The notes: a model not told the origin generated them from the letters alone. Positions 32,440 through 41,675 are shown, numbered from the stretch's first letter. The stretch: 56,937 nt of DNA from Atopobacter sp. AH10 (GCF_003664595.1 NZ_QXPZ01000027.1:1-56937), one strand, 5' to 3'. Program-made: numbers and translations.

Positions 32440-34179
32440 TTAGTCTGTAGCATTCTTTCTAAGATCGTCTTTTAAATAGTTTGAAATGAATTCAAAGAGC
32501 TCCCTTTTTTGTTGATAGCGGTAATGGCTATAGAGAATGAGGGCTCCTTCTATGAGGAAAAAAGGAGAGAGGAAATAGGGGAGTGTTTGGCAGAGTGAGG
32601 GACGTATAGCGAAAAGAAGAGCAAGAATGCCTTCTGAGAGCAAGAGGCTTATACCTGTCCCAGATAAGCTGGCTTGTTCTTTGTAAAATTTCCAGAGCCT
32701 CAAGCAACGCAAGATGGCAAAAAAGAGAAGGTAGAAAACAAAAAAATGAATTTGGATATTCTGTGTAGCTTGTTGAACATGGCTTAAAAAGTGGATCAGA
32801 AAAATGACGGCTGTTAAACCGGAAAAGAGGAGCTCTTTTCTTACTAGACCCCTTTGCTTATCTCGGTAGAAAGAGATTAGATCTCTTAAACCTGATAAAA
32901 GGCTCATTATCATCATTATACTGAGGATGAGAAAACTGAAACTTAACGATTGAAAAGGGATAAATAAAGCAAGTCCGCCGAAAATTATAGCTAGAATAAT
33001 GGAGTAAGGGGATTGGTTGTGGGTAGCGTGCTGGACAACCGTTCGATAGCTCAGCCATAGGGGGTCGCCTAAAGAATGAGCAAATTCTTTCTTGATGAAG
33101 TTTAATTTGACCTGATGGCTAATGAGTTTAAAATCATAAAGAAGCGTAAAGACAAATTGACGGTCTCTTGAAGGTAAATCTTTTATTTCTTCATAGAGAT
33201 TAGACAAAAATTCTGAAGGGTCACTGGAAACTGTCTCCCATCTTTTAAATCCAGTCCGATACATAACAGAAAAGACGATATCAAAAAAGCGTTGGATATC
33301 ATTTAAACTATGATAGGCCTGAAATATATCTATGGCTGTAGAAGTAGCCTGACTATCTAATGAAATATACGGAGCTCTTAGAAAATATGTTTCGTCAATT
33401 TGCCAGAGTAGCATGATGTGTTGAAGGTAGGAAAATCCTGCACTATAGATAATTTCAGCTTCTTGGTCATTTTCGAGTAAAGTTCCAAATCGTGAATCTT
33501 GAGGGAGATAGTTTAAAATCTTTTGTTGAATATTTTTATAACCTGGAGTCTGGTAGGACGAACTAAATACACCTGGTCCATCGAAGGAATAGATGGCTTC
33601 TATTTGTTGTTGAAGTTTGGGATGGAGTCGGCTAGCTGACTCTACGACCAAATTACCTCCCTTTGAGTGACCAATGAGAAAATAAGGATGCTGATTATGT
33701 TTTAGGACGGATGTGAGATAATCGGTCGCCATTTGTTGAGAAGGCATTTCCTGATTGGAGGCGAGATTGAAGTCCTCCTGCCAACCAACGAAAGAGCCAT
33801 CAGTTCCTCTCATCAAGATAAGATGGGTATCTTTGCCTAAATCCACTGCGAAAGCGGCAAATTGGAGCTTGTTTTCCTGACTGGTTTCACCAGAAAAAGC
33901 ATATAGGCGCAAATCTTTGAATCGCTTTGCGTTTACCAGATCTCTTAATAATTTTCTCCTGGCTTCTTGCAAAAAACTAGAAGATGGCGTGCAAGAAGAA
34001 GAGAAGGCTTGATAAATTTTCTGGAGGGATTGACTGTACTCAGAAGATAATTCCCTTGGGATAAAAGGATCCAAAGTGACATAGGAAATTTCGGCTAGAA
34101 TGGCAAAATCAACTTCATTAACGGGACTGTCGCTAAAAGGGACGTCTTTATATTTTTCTAGGTAATCATTAATCCGCAT
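32440..34179 (-). CDS. Mbeg1-like (DUF2974) lipase-fold protein with C-terminal membrane domain
   Basis: A 579-residue protein. Residues 20-270 resemble the DUF2974/Mbeg1 group of alpha/beta hydrolases: VNEVDFAILAEISYV, LILMRGTDGSFVGWQEDFN near 120-138, the nucleophile elbow GHSKGG at 170-175 with Ser172, then IYSFDGPGVF. Residues from about 400 onward contain five or six hydrophobic segments with a Lys/Arg-rich end, so the enzyme is probably membrane-anchored with its catalytic domain in the cytosol. No signal peptide is present. The substrate is unknown. A GGAG site lies 8 bases before the ATG. It is divergent from phoP. Confidence 0.82.
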   Translation of the reverse strand: MRINDYLEKYKDVPFSDSPVNEVDFAILAEISYVTLDPFIPRELSSEYSQSLQKIYQAFSSSCTPSSSFLQEARRKLLRDLVNAKRFKDLRLYAFSGETSQENKLQFAAFAVDLGKDTHLILMRGTDGSFVGWQEDFNLASNQEMPSQQMATDYLTSVLKHNQHPYFLIGHSKGGNLVVESASRLHPKLQQQIEAIYSFDGPGVFSSSYQTPGYKNIQQKILNYLPQDSRFGTLLENDQEAEIIYSAGFSYLQHIMLLWQIDETYFLRAPYISLDSQATSTAIDIFQAYHSLNDIQRFFDIVFSVMYRTGFKRWETVSSDPSEFLSNLYEEIKDLPSRDRQFVFTLLYDFKLISHQVKLNFIKKEFAHSLGDPLWLSYRTVVQHATHNQSPYSIILAIIFGGLALFIPFQSLSFSFLILSIMMIMSLLSGLRDLISFYRDKQRGLVRKELLFSGLTAVIFLIHFLSHVQQATQNIQIHFFVFYLLFFAILRCLRLWKFYKEQASLSGTGISLLLSEGILALLFAIRPSLCQTLPYFLSPFFLIEGALILYSHYRYQQKRELFEFISNYLKDDLRKNATD

Positions 34180-34356
34180 AGGATAGCTCCTTTATGAGAA
34201 AGCGTCTGGTGATCTAAATCTATTGTAGCGAAGGGATGGCTTCCTTGCTATGATTTTTTGAAAAATGCTAGAAGGCAAAGCACAGTGTAAAAGGAACTCG
34301 TGTAAAACTAAGCTATCAGAAGGAAGGCCTTTTAAAGTATTTCTAGGGGGATGAAA

Positions 34357-34382
34357 TTTACAAGAATTTAACATAATTTACC
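34357..34382 (+). promoter_or_regulatory. PhoP-box-like repeats upstream of phoP
   Basis: TTTACA (34357), TTAACA (34368, 11 bp later) and TTTACC (34377) resemble the TT(A/T)ACA direct repeats with 11-bp period bound by PhoP in Bacillota. They lie about 60-85 bases before the phoP start, so the two-component system may regulate itself. Confidence 0.55.
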
Positions 34383-34442
34383 GATAATTCCTTGAAGAGC
34401 TAGGGACTTGTTCGATATGATTTAGAAAAGGGGGGATTTCAG

Positions 34443-35153
34443 GTGGATAGGGTACTCCTTATAGAAGATGAGCCTTCTATTGTCAAATTAATCCGTTTGA
34501 ACTTGGAGAAGTCTGGCTATGAAGTTGAAGCCAGTTTGGATGGCTTGGAGGGATTTGATCTTGCTTTACATCAGGAATGGGATTGTATCATTTTGGATTT
34601 GATGCTACCTGGGAAAGATGGGATGGACATTTGTCGTGACCTGAGATTGGCACAAAAAACTACACCCATTATTATGTTGACGGCTCGTGATGAGGAAATT
34701 GACAAAATTCTCGGATTGGAGTTAGGGGCAGATGATTATATGACCAAGCCTTTTAGCCCTAGAGAGTTGATAGCACGTATTAAGGCTGTTAGGCGGCGTA
34801 TGCGTCAAGAATTAAGTAAAGCTGATCCCTTGACCTTAGAAAATACTAAAGAAAAAGTGATTCATTTAGGAGATTTGATCATTAATGAAGAGAGTTTCGA
34901 AGTGACTTTATCAGGAGTCAGCTTAACTTTAACCCGAAAAGAATTCGAATTGCTCACTTATATGGCTAAAAGGGAAGGGCGTACCCTATCAAGGGATATT
35001 CTTTTAGAGGCTGTGTGGGACTACCCTCTTGCCTTGGATACACGGATTGTCGACGTTCATATATCTCACTTAAGGGAAAAGTTGGGAGAAGACCATCCCT
35101 ATATTCAAACAGTGAGAGGCTTTGGCTACAAGTTGGTGAAGATGGATGATTAA
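34443..35153 (+). CDS. phoP: phosphate response regulator, OmpR/PhoB family
   Basis: A 236-residue DNA-binding regulator. The receiver domain (1-120) has the acidic pocket IEDE, phosphoacceptor D52 in IILDLMLPGKDG and the conserved lysine in MTKPF. The C-terminal winged helix has LTRKEFELLTYMAKREGR and the recognition helix DTRIVDVHISHLREKLGE, ending IQTVRGFGYKLV. It starts with GTG, with GGGGGG 7 bases upstream. It overlaps phoR by 8 bases. The pst operon and phoU nearby, and PhoP-box-like repeats before both units, support the PhoP name. Confidence 0.9.
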   Translation: MDRVLLIEDEPSIVKLIRLNLEKSGYEVEASLDGLEGFDLALHQEWDCIILDLMLPGKDGMDICRDLRLAQKTTPIIMLTARDEEIDKILGLELGADDYMTKPFSPRELIARIKAVRRRMRQELSKADPLTLENTKEKVIHLGDLIINEESFEVTLSGVSLTLTRKEFELLTYMAKREGRTLSRDILLEAVWDYPLALDTRIVDVHISHLREKLGEDHPYIQTVRGFGYKLVKMDD

Positions 35154-36882
35154 ACAACTAAAAAAAGCCTGGCAAGCTTATGCCACTTTTACGGCTCTAG
35201 CCATGCTTTCGCTTTTGTTTTTTGGGAGTTTTCTTTTTGGAAAAGCTTGGCATGAAGCGGAAAGCTATCAGGCATCTGAAGAAATAGCCAAGCAGCAAAT
35301 GGCTTTTGTAGCTAAAAATAAGCCTAGTCAAGATGATTTAGTTGATTATTACAGCAGTTTAAATAAAAGTCAGTCCAAGGCTTATTGGTTACTAGCTGAG
35401 CTTCCTAGAAGAAAGAAGAAAAGTAAGCTTTTAGTTAAAGCACCATATTTGACTGATCAACAAGAGAAAAGATTACTAGAAATTAAAACTTGGGGTAGAG
35501 TGAAGACGAGGTATTTTTTTGCCTATCGTTTCAAGATAAAGAATTTAGCTGTATTCTATATTATTCCAAGTGACCCTATTCGTTTCTATACGACGAATAG
35601 GAGCCAGCCGATTTTGGCTTTTCTTTTTTTAGCTTTACTGGGTCTCCATTGGCATTTTAAACGAAAAATTCATTTAAGTATCCTGCCTTTGGAACACTTA
35701 GAAGAAGCGATAAAAAAACTTTCTCTTGAACCGGGTAAAGAAGCTTATAAAGAGATGGATTTCCGTTCTGTAGATGAAGTGGGCGGGCAATTAAATCGTT
35801 TAGCGAGGACTTTCCATGCGACAGAAGAGCGCTTGGAAAAAGCACGAAAACAAGTGGAATTACTGATGGAGCATTCCATTATGGGGGTTCTTTTGTTAGA
35901 TGATCAATATCGCGTTCTTGTGGTAAACAAGGCGGCAGAACAATTATTGCATAAAAGTAGACGGCAGATGAGGAAAAAGTCTTATACCTTGGCTCTAGAA
36001 TCCTATGGCCTTCAACAATTAATTCAGAAAGCTTATGAGAGTCAAGAAGTGCAAAAAGAAGAAGTTTTATTGTATTATGCATCTGAAAAAATGGTTGAAG
36101 CAACAGCTCTTCCGATTGATACGGTAGAAAGTCATGAGGAAGAAGTAGCCATGATCGTAGCCTTGTATGATATCAGTTCTGTTCGCCAGTTAGAGAAAAT
36201 GCGGAGTGAATTCGTGGCCAATGCCTCTCATGAATTGCGGACCCCTTTGACGGCTATTAAGGGATTTGCGGAAACTTTGATGGATAAAGATTTAAGAGAT
36301 GATGAAAGCTTAGAAGAATGTTTGTCAATTATTTATAAAGAATCCGTTAGGGTAAGTGCTATTGTGGAAGATATTTTGACTTTGTCACGTTTAGAAAGTC
36401 ATGCGGAAAGCCTGTCTATTGAAAGTGTTGATTTAAAAGAACTGCTTGAAAGCGTATTTTGTCTCTTACAAGACCAAGCAGAATTGGCAGGTGTTCGTTT
36501 GATCAATCATATTAAAGCCGGTAGCAGAATGGAGACAGATCCTAATCGCTTAAAACAGATCCTCTTGAATTTGGTAACTAATGGGGTGAATTACAATAAT
36601 GCTCCAGGCTATGTGGAAGTTTCGCTGGAAGAGAATCAAGAAGCTTTTCGCCTACTGATCAAAGATGATGGAATTGGTATTCCTGAAGAAGCCCAAAGCC
36701 GCATATTTGAACGTTTTTATCGGGTAGACAAGGCCCGTGGACGAAAGATGGGTGGTACTGGTTTGGGATTATCTATTGTGAAACATTTAGTGAAATCTTT
36801 AGGCGCTAGTATAGAAGTGAATTCTACCATGGGGGTAGGGACTTGTTTTACAATTACTTGGTTGAAAAAAACGAAGGATTAA
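35146..36882 (+). CDS. phoR: phosphate sensor histidine kinase
   Basis: A 578-residue membrane kinase that phosphorylates PhoP under phosphate limitation. Order of parts: TM1 (about 13-34), an extracellular region of about 115 residues, TM2 (about 153-170), HAMP-like linker, PAS domain (about 240-345), HisKA with H362 in ASHELRTPLTAIKGFAE, and HATPase with NLVTNGVNYNN, KDDGIGIPEEAQSRIFERFY and GGTGLGLSIVKHLV. The architecture matches Gram-positive PhoR/PnpS. A terminator follows at 37031, so phoPR is a separate unit from pst. Confidence 0.93.
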   Translation: MIKQLKKAWQAYATFTALAMLSLLFFGSFLFGKAWHEAESYQASEEIAKQQMAFVAKNKPSQDDLVDYYSSLNKSQSKAYWLLAELPRRKKKSKLLVKAPYLTDQQEKRLLEIKTWGRVKTRYFFAYRFKIKNLAVFYIIPSDPIRFYTTNRSQPILAFLFLALLGLHWHFKRKIHLSILPLEHLEEAIKKLSLEPGKEAYKEMDFRSVDEVGGQLNRLARTFHATEERLEKARKQVELLMEHSIMGVLLLDDQYRVLVVNKAAEQLLHKSRRQMRKKSYTLALESYGLQQLIQKAYESQEVQKEEVLLYYASEKMVEATALPIDTVESHEEEVAMIVALYDISSVRQLEKMRSEFVANASHELRTPLTAIKGFAETLMDKDLRDDESLEECLSIIYKESVRVSAIVEDILTLSRLESHAESLSIESVDLKELLESVFCLLQDQAELAGVRLINHIKAGSRMETDPNRLKQILLNLVTNGVNYNNAPGYVEVSLEENQEAFRLLIKDDGIGIPEEAQSRIFERFYRVDKARGRKMGGTGLGLSIVKHLVKSLGASIEVNSTMGVGTCFTITWLKKTKD

Positions 36883-37030
36883 TCTTAGGAGTTTGAGATT
36901 CGCTTTCCTGAGATTTCTATGCATGGATAAGGTAGGGATTAATTCTAGGCCTAGTAGCGTGATTTCAGAAGCTAGGGGTATTTAAAAAAGATCAGAAAGT
37001 TAAAGAAAAACCTTTACGAAATAGCAGAAA

Positions 37031-37074
37031 GCAGGTCAAGGGACTTATAGAAGTACTCTTGGCCTGCTTTTTTT
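37031..37074 (+). terminator. terminator after phoR
   Basis: A 10-bp stem with one mismatch (GCAGGTCAAG / CTTGGCCTGC) is followed by seven T. Confidence 0.85.
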
Positions 37075-37131
37075 GAAATAGAAAATATTGAGGAAACTTT
37101 TTTGAAATAGAAAATATTGAGGAAACTTTTT
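37075..37131. repeat. 29-bp tandem duplication
   Basis: Two units starting at 37075 and 37104 (GAAATAGAAAATATTGAGG and on). They follow directly on the T-run of the phoR terminator, whose T-run is repeated with each unit. Confidence 0.85.
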
Positions 37132-37176
37132 TAATAGGACATATAGAGGCCGATTTTTTGAAGACATGATCATGCA

Positions 37177-37193
37177 TTTACATAAAATTTACC
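37177..37193 (+). promoter_or_regulatory. PhoP-box-like repeats upstream of pstS
   Basis: TTTACA (37177-37182) and TTTACC (37188-37193) are 11 bp apart, the same arrangement as before phoP. They lie about 110 bases before pstS. Confidence 0.55.
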
Positions 37194-37302
37194 AAAAATC
37201 GGCTCTTGAATTAATAGGACTTTGTTAGGCTAAAGTTGTCAGGAAAAGCTGATAATTAAAAGCCTTTTCTAAGAGGCGAAAGTTAAAGAAAGAGGAGATT
37301 AA

Positions 37303-38193
37303 ATGATGAATTGGAATAAAATAACCAAAGTATTGACAATAGTAGGCTTGGCACTTTCTTTAGCATCTTGTGGCGGGAAAAACGCTAATGGCGAAAAGCA
37401 GGAAAAATCAGCTAATGCTAGTCATATTAATGTTATCACGCGAGAAAATGGATCGGGGACGAGAGGCGCTTTTGTAGAAATTACTGGACTTTTAGAAAAG
37501 GATGGGGATAGCGAAAAAGATACCACTTCAACAGAAGCGACCGTTCAAAATTCAACAGATGGTGTGATGAGTACAGTGGCTAATGATAAAGAAAGTATAG
37601 GCTATATCTCTCTGGGCTCTTTAAATGATAAGGTCAAAGCGTTAAAAGTAGAATCGGTTGAGCCTACAGCCAGTCGTGTCGCATCTGATGAATATAAAAT
37701 AGCTCGCCCATTTAATCTGGCTTTCAAGGGAGAAATAAAAGGCTTAGCCAGAGATTTTATCGACTTTATCCATTCTAAAGAAGGACAAAAGATTGTGGAA
37801 GATAATGGCTATATTCGTATAAAAGGGGATAAGTCCTATGATGGAAAAGGAAAGAAAGGGAAACTGTCTATTGTGGGGTCAACCTCTGTTGCGCCATTGA
37901 TGGAAAAACTAAAAGAAGCTTATGTGAAAATGAATCCTGATGTCCAAGTAGATATTACAGCCAATGGATCATCTGCAGGAATTCAAGCGGCTGCTGAAGG
38001 GACAGCAGATATTGGGATGGCTTCACGGGAATTAAAGGATGAAGAAAAAGAAAAGCTTCAAGCTGAAGTGATGGCTAAAGATGGCATTGCCGTAATTGTC
38101 AATAAAGAAAATAAATTGGATAATATCAGTCTTGAAAATTTGAAAAAAGTCTTTCAAGGCAAGTTAAAGGAATGGAAAGACTTGGAAAAATAG
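37303..38193 (+). CDS. pstS: phosphate-binding lipoprotein PstS with permuted lobe order
   Basis: An extracellular lipoprotein that captures phosphate for the PstCAB importer. Residues 1-23 form a lipoprotein signal with lipobox LASC (Cys23). The mature part has the two PstS halves in reversed order. Residues 43-173 match the usual C-terminal half (ITRENGSGTRGAFVE, QNSTDGVMSTV, IGYISLGSLNDKVKALKV, EGQKIVEDNGYI). Residues 187-296 match the usual N-terminal half (IVGSTSVAPLMEKLKEAY, NGSSAGIQAA, ADIGMASRELKDEE, GIAVIVNKEN, VFQGKLKEWKDLEK). Phosphate-contacting GSTS and SGTR loops are both present. Two adjacent ATG codons follow AGGAG. Confidence 0.92.
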   Translation: MMNWNKITKVLTIVGLALSLASCGGKNANGEKQEKSANASHINVITRENGSGTRGAFVEITGLLEKDGDSEKDTTSTEATVQNSTDGVMSTVANDKESIGYISLGSLNDKVKALKVESVEPTASRVASDEYKIARPFNLAFKGEIKGLARDFIDFIHSKEGQKIVEDNGYIRIKGDKSYDGKGKKGKLSIVGSTSVAPLMEKLKEAYVKMNPDVQVDITANGSSAGIQAAAEGTADIGMASRELKDEEKEKLQAEVMAKDGIAVIVNKENKLDNISLENLKKVFQGKLKEWKDLEK

Positions 38194-38252
38194 GCTGGGG
38201 TAAGCATTTATAAAATGTTCTAGGCGATAAGAGGAGCAGATGGACAAAGGGG

Positions 38253-38280
38253 TGAGGGGGTCTCTGTTAAGTCCCCCTCA
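38253..38280 (+). promoter_or_regulatory. intercistronic hairpin between pstS and pstC
   Basis: An 8-bp GC-rich stem (TGAGGGGG / CCCCCTCA) with a 12-base loop, without a T-run. It probably protects the pstS message 3' end or partly reduces read-through, so that the binding protein is made in excess over the permease. Confidence 0.6.
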
Positions 38281-38314
38281 TTCTTAATGAGTTTAGGAGA
38301 ATGGAGCGTTAAGG

Positions 38315-39175
38315 ATGGAAAAGAAGCGTATATGGCTGGAGAAAGGAATGGAAGGTCTCTTTTTTTGTTGTGCAATGATCGCCGTGCTGGCTACTCTAGT
38401 GATTTGTTATTTTATTTTTGCCAATGGTCTACCTTTTATAGTTAAACAAGACCTCAATAATTTCCTCTTTGGTCGGGAGTGGGGGCCAAGTAATACACCA
38501 GCAACTTACGGTATTTTACCGATGATTTATGGGTCGGTGATGATTACCTTGGGCGCCATGGTCATTGGGGTGCCAATAGGTATCCTAACAGCGACTTATA
38601 TGGCTTATTTTTGCCCCAAAGCCTGGCATAAAAGTTTGCAAGCAGCTATTCATTTAATGGCTTCTATTCCCTCTATTGTCTATGGCTTTTTCGGCTTGCA
38701 AGTACTCGTCCCTTTGATGAAAAATTTAGTGGGAGGGACTGGGATGAACAGTTTAACGGCCTCTTTCCTTTTGGGGATAATGATATTGCCAACAGTCGTT
38801 TCTTTATCTTCAGCAGCCATTCAGGCTGTACCTAAAAGCTATTATCAAGGGAGCATGGGCTTGGGGGCAAGTCATGAACAGTCCGTTTTTCATGTGATCT
38901 TACCAGCAGCTAAGTCGGGTATTATTTCTTCCGTTATTCTTGGATTAGGAAGGGCTATAGGCGAAACGATGGCAGTGATTTTAGTTGCTGGAAATCAAGC
39001 TAGAATTCCTTCGTCACTGACTCAAGGGGTTCGTACGCTAACGACGAATATAGTTATGGAAATGGCCTATGCAGCAGGTGACCATCGTCAAGCTTTGATA
39101 GCGACATCAGCGGTTTTATTTGCTTTTATTTTGCTGATTAACGCAAGCTTTGCATGGATGAAACGTAAGGCTTAG
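38315..39175 (+). CDS. pstC: phosphate ABC transporter permease PstC
   Basis: A 286-residue inner permease with six hydrophobic segments. It has YGSVMITLGAMVIGVPIGIL, ASIPSIVYGFFGLQVLVPLM, and the cytoplasmic EAA-like loop QGSMGLGASHEQSVFHVILP followed by LGLGRAIGETMAVILVAG. These are standard PstC features. It follows pstS after a 121-base gap containing a stable hairpin, and pstA follows 44 bases later. Confidence 0.95.
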   Translation: MEKKRIWLEKGMEGLFFCCAMIAVLATLVICYFIFANGLPFIVKQDLNNFLFGREWGPSNTPATYGILPMIYGSVMITLGAMVIGVPIGILTATYMAYFCPKAWHKSLQAAIHLMASIPSIVYGFFGLQVLVPLMKNLVGGTGMNSLTASFLLGIMILPTVVSLSSAAIQAVPKSYYQGSMGLGASHEQSVFHVILPAAKSGIISSVILGLGRAIGETMAVILVAGNQARIPSSLTQGVRTLTTNIVMEMAYAAGDHRQALIATSAVLFAFILLINASFAWMKRKA

Positions 39176-39219
39176 CCAGCTTTTAGAGAAGATCATTTGA
39201 ATAGGAAAGAAGGAAATTT

Positions 39220-40035
39220 ATGAAAAATAAATTGTTAAGAGGAGCAGTTTATTTAGCAGCTGGACTTACTTTTTCCATTCTGCTATATATTGTTGCCTTT
39301 GTGGTCATTAAAGGCCTACCCCATATTAAACCATCGCTGTTTGCCTTTCACTATACGACAAAAAATGTTTCTCTCATGCCTGCCATTATTTCTACCCTCA
39401 TTACGGTTACTTTGGCTTTGGCGATTGCAACGCCTATTGGTGTATTTACCGGATTTTATTTGGTGGAATATGCCAAACGTGGAGCAAAATGGGTAGAAAT
39501 TATTCGTATTGCTTCGGATACCTTGGCGGGGATACCTTCCATTGTCTATGGTTTATTTGGGATGCTTTTCTTTGTCATCGCGCTTAAATTGCAGTATTCC
39601 TTGCTTGCGGGGATTTTGACTGTATCTATTATGGTACTGCCACTCATTGTGAGATCAACGGAGGAGGCTCTCCTATCAGTTAACGATAGCTTACGAGCCG
39701 CTAGCTTTGGTTTAGGAGCAGGGAAATTAAGGACTATTTTTCATATTGTTTTACCAGTTGCTCTACCAGGGATTTTATCAGGGGTTATTCTAGCTATGGG
39801 ACGGATTGTAGGGGAAACGGCCGCTCTTATGTATACCTTGGGAACGTCTACAGATCTACCGAAATCATTACTGTCATCTGGTCGTACCCTTGCTTTGCAT
39901 ATGTATGTGTTATCGAGCGAGGGTTTTCATGTGGAAGAAGCCTATGCGACTGGGGTAGTATTGATGGCTATTATTCTTGTTATCAATGGTCTTTCAATGA
40001 CTTTAGCCAAGCAAGTGGGGAAAAAGATGAGATAA
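39220..40035 (+). CDS. pstA: phosphate ABC transporter permease PstA
   Basis: A 271-residue permease with six hydrophobic segments: TVTLALAIATPIGVFTGFYL, ASDTLAGIPSIVYGLFGMLF, and the coupling loop RAASFGLGAGKLRTIFHIVL followed by MGRIVGETAALMYTLG. Length and motifs are normal for PstA. An AGAAGGAAA ribosome binding site lies upstream. pstB follows after 36 bases. Confidence 0.95.
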   Translation: MKNKLLRGAVYLAAGLTFSILLYIVAFVVIKGLPHIKPSLFAFHYTTKNVSLMPAIISTLITVTLALAIATPIGVFTGFYLVEYAKRGAKWVEIIRIASDTLAGIPSIVYGLFGMLFFVIALKLQYSLLAGILTVSIMVLPLIVRSTEEALLSVNDSLRAASFGLGAGKLRTIFHIVLPVALPGILSGVILAMGRIVGETAALMYTLGTSTDLPKSLLSSGRTLALHMYVLSSEGFHVEEAYATGVVLMAIILVINGLSMTLAKQVGKKMR

Positions 40036-40071
40036 AGTGCCATAGTTTTTATTCAAAAAGGGGAAAAAGCG

Positions 40072-40824
40072 ATGAATATGATCGATATAAAAAAGATGAA
40101 TTTGTATTATGGAGATTTTCAAGCCTTAAAGGAGATAAATTTGTCTATACCAGAAAAGGAAGTCACAGCTTTTATTGGCCCTTCTGGATGTGGGAAATCT
40201 ACTTTATTAAAAAGTCTCAATCGAATGAATGATTTGGTTAGTGATTGCCGTATTACAGGAGAAATTAAAATTGATGGACAAAATATTTATCAAGCCAATT
40301 ACGATGTCAATCGTTTACGGAAAGAGGTAGGAATGGTTTTTCAACACCCGAATCCTTTTCCTAAGTCCATTTACGATAATATTGCCTATGGTCCACGCAC
40401 ACATGGGATAAAATCTAAGGCGCAATTGGATGAAATTGTCGAACGTTCTCTTAAGCAAGCGGCTATTTGGGAGGAAGTAAAGGACAAATTGCAACAAAAT
40501 GCTCTTTCCATTTCTGGGGGACAGCAACAGCGTTTGTGTATTGCTAGAGCTTTGGCCGTAGAACCCAAAGTCCTATTAATGGATGAGCCGACCTCTGCCT
40601 TAGATCCCATATCTACCAATAAAATTGAAGAATTAGTCCGCCAATTACGAAAAGATTTAACCATTGTGATTGTGACGCATAATATGCAACAAGCTTCTCG
40701 TGTTTCGGATAAAGTGGCTTTCTTTCTTTTAGGAGAAGTATGTGAATTTGGACCAACTGAGAGAATATTCCAATTCCCGACTGATCCTCGAACAGAAGAC
40801 TATATATCTGGTAAATTTGGTTAA
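40072..40824 (+). CDS. pstB: phosphate ABC transporter ATP-binding protein PstB
   Basis: A 250-residue ATPase with Walker [10 protein letters not shown] near 39-47, the PstB-specific [18 protein letters not shown]-loop [20 protein letters not shown], signature [16 protein letters not shown] and Walker [17 protein letters not shown] second ATG (40078) is possible. The last 34 bases of the gene were duplicated just downstream (40826-40860), leaving the reading frame intact. Confidence 0.96.
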   Translation: MNMIDIKKMNLYYGDFQALKEINLSIPEKEVTAFIGPSGCGKSTLLKSLNRMNDLVSDCRITGEIKIDGQNIYQANYDVNRLRKEVGMVFQHPNPFPKSIYDNIAYGPRTHGIKSKAQLDEIVERSLKQAAIWEEVKDKLQQNALSISGGQQQRLCIARALAVEPKVLLMDEPTSALDPISTNKIEELVRQLRKDLTIVIVTHNMQQASRVSDKVAFFLLGEVCEFGPTERIFQFPTDPRTEDYISGKFG

Positions 40825-40860
40825 AAACAGAAGACTATATAACTAGTAAATTTGGTTAAA
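40791..40860. repeat. 35-bp tandem duplication of the pstB 3' end
   Basis: The unit from 40791 through the pstB stop codon is repeated from 40826 with a few changes (ATATCTGGTAAA versus ATAACTAGTAAA). The copy is non-coding. Confidence 0.85.
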
Positions 40861-41018
40861 CAAGGGATAAAGGCGCAATGAAGGAAAAAGTTCTGGGAAA
40901 TGTTTAAGGAAAATGGAGAGAAAAAGAGAGGCTAGGCTTTTTTGGGAAAGAAGCTCTTGAAACTAGGAAAAGTAAAATTAATGGGGAAATAGATAGAAAA
41001 TGAAGAGGGGGAAGCAGA

Positions 41019-41675
41019 GTGACTAGAGAGGAATTTGATGCAGGTCTAGGAACATTAACTCGCCAAATACAGGGGATGGGGCAACAGGTTTTAGAAGCTA
41101 TTCATTTAGCGGTAGAGTCGTTTATAGAAAGGGATACGGATAAGGCTTTATCGGTTATTCAATCGGATGGCTTGATTAATGCGAGTGATCTTCAGATAGA
41201 AAAAGAGGCCATTCGCCTACTAGCCCTTCAGTCGCCATATGCAACAGACTTGCGAGTGATCGTGACATCGATGAAAATTGCTTCAGACTTAGAGCGTATG
41301 GGAGATCATGCGGCAAGTATAGCTAAAACTAGCATTCGAATGAAGGGAAATCCTTTGATGGATGAGGCGAGTGATATCTTGCTAGAAATGGCGGAAGTGA
41401 TTAAGGGGATGTTGAAAGAATCCCTAGATGCCTTAGAAGATGTCTCTATGACGGATGCTAAGCGAATTGCGGCAATTGATGATCGGGTGGATGAACTGTT
41501 TCAACAAGCGAATGAAATGACTCTAAAAGCGATGAAGGGAAATCCATCAATGGTTTATAATGGATCGGGATTCATTAGTGCCTGTTCAAATTTGGAGCGC
41601 ATTGGCGATTATGTGACGAATATCTGTGAACGTATCGTCTATATTGATTCTGGGTCTGTGGTGGAATTTCAATAG
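41019..41675 (+). CDS. phoU: phosphate signalling protein PhoU
   Basis: A 218-residue helical cytosolic protein that links the Pst transporter to PhoR and lowers phosphate uptake when phosphate is plentiful. Two PhoU repeats are visible, each with an E/D-x3-D metal-binding pattern: IASDLERMGDHAASIAK near 86-102 and ACSNLERIGDYVTNICER near 189-206. It starts with GTG, preceded by GAGGGGGAAG. The 194-base gap to pstB contains a duplication but no terminator, so co-transcription is likely. Confidence 0.95.
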   Translation: MTREEFDAGLGTLTRQIQGMGQQVLEAIHLAVESFIERDTDKALSVIQSDGLINASDLQIEKEAIRLLALQSPYATDLRVIVTSMKIASDLERMGDHAASIAKTSIRMKGNPLMDEASDILLEMAEVIKGMLKESLDALEDVSMTDAKRIAAIDDRVDELFQQANEMTLKAMKGNPSMVYNGSGFISACSNLERIGDYVTNICERIVYIDSGSVVEFQ

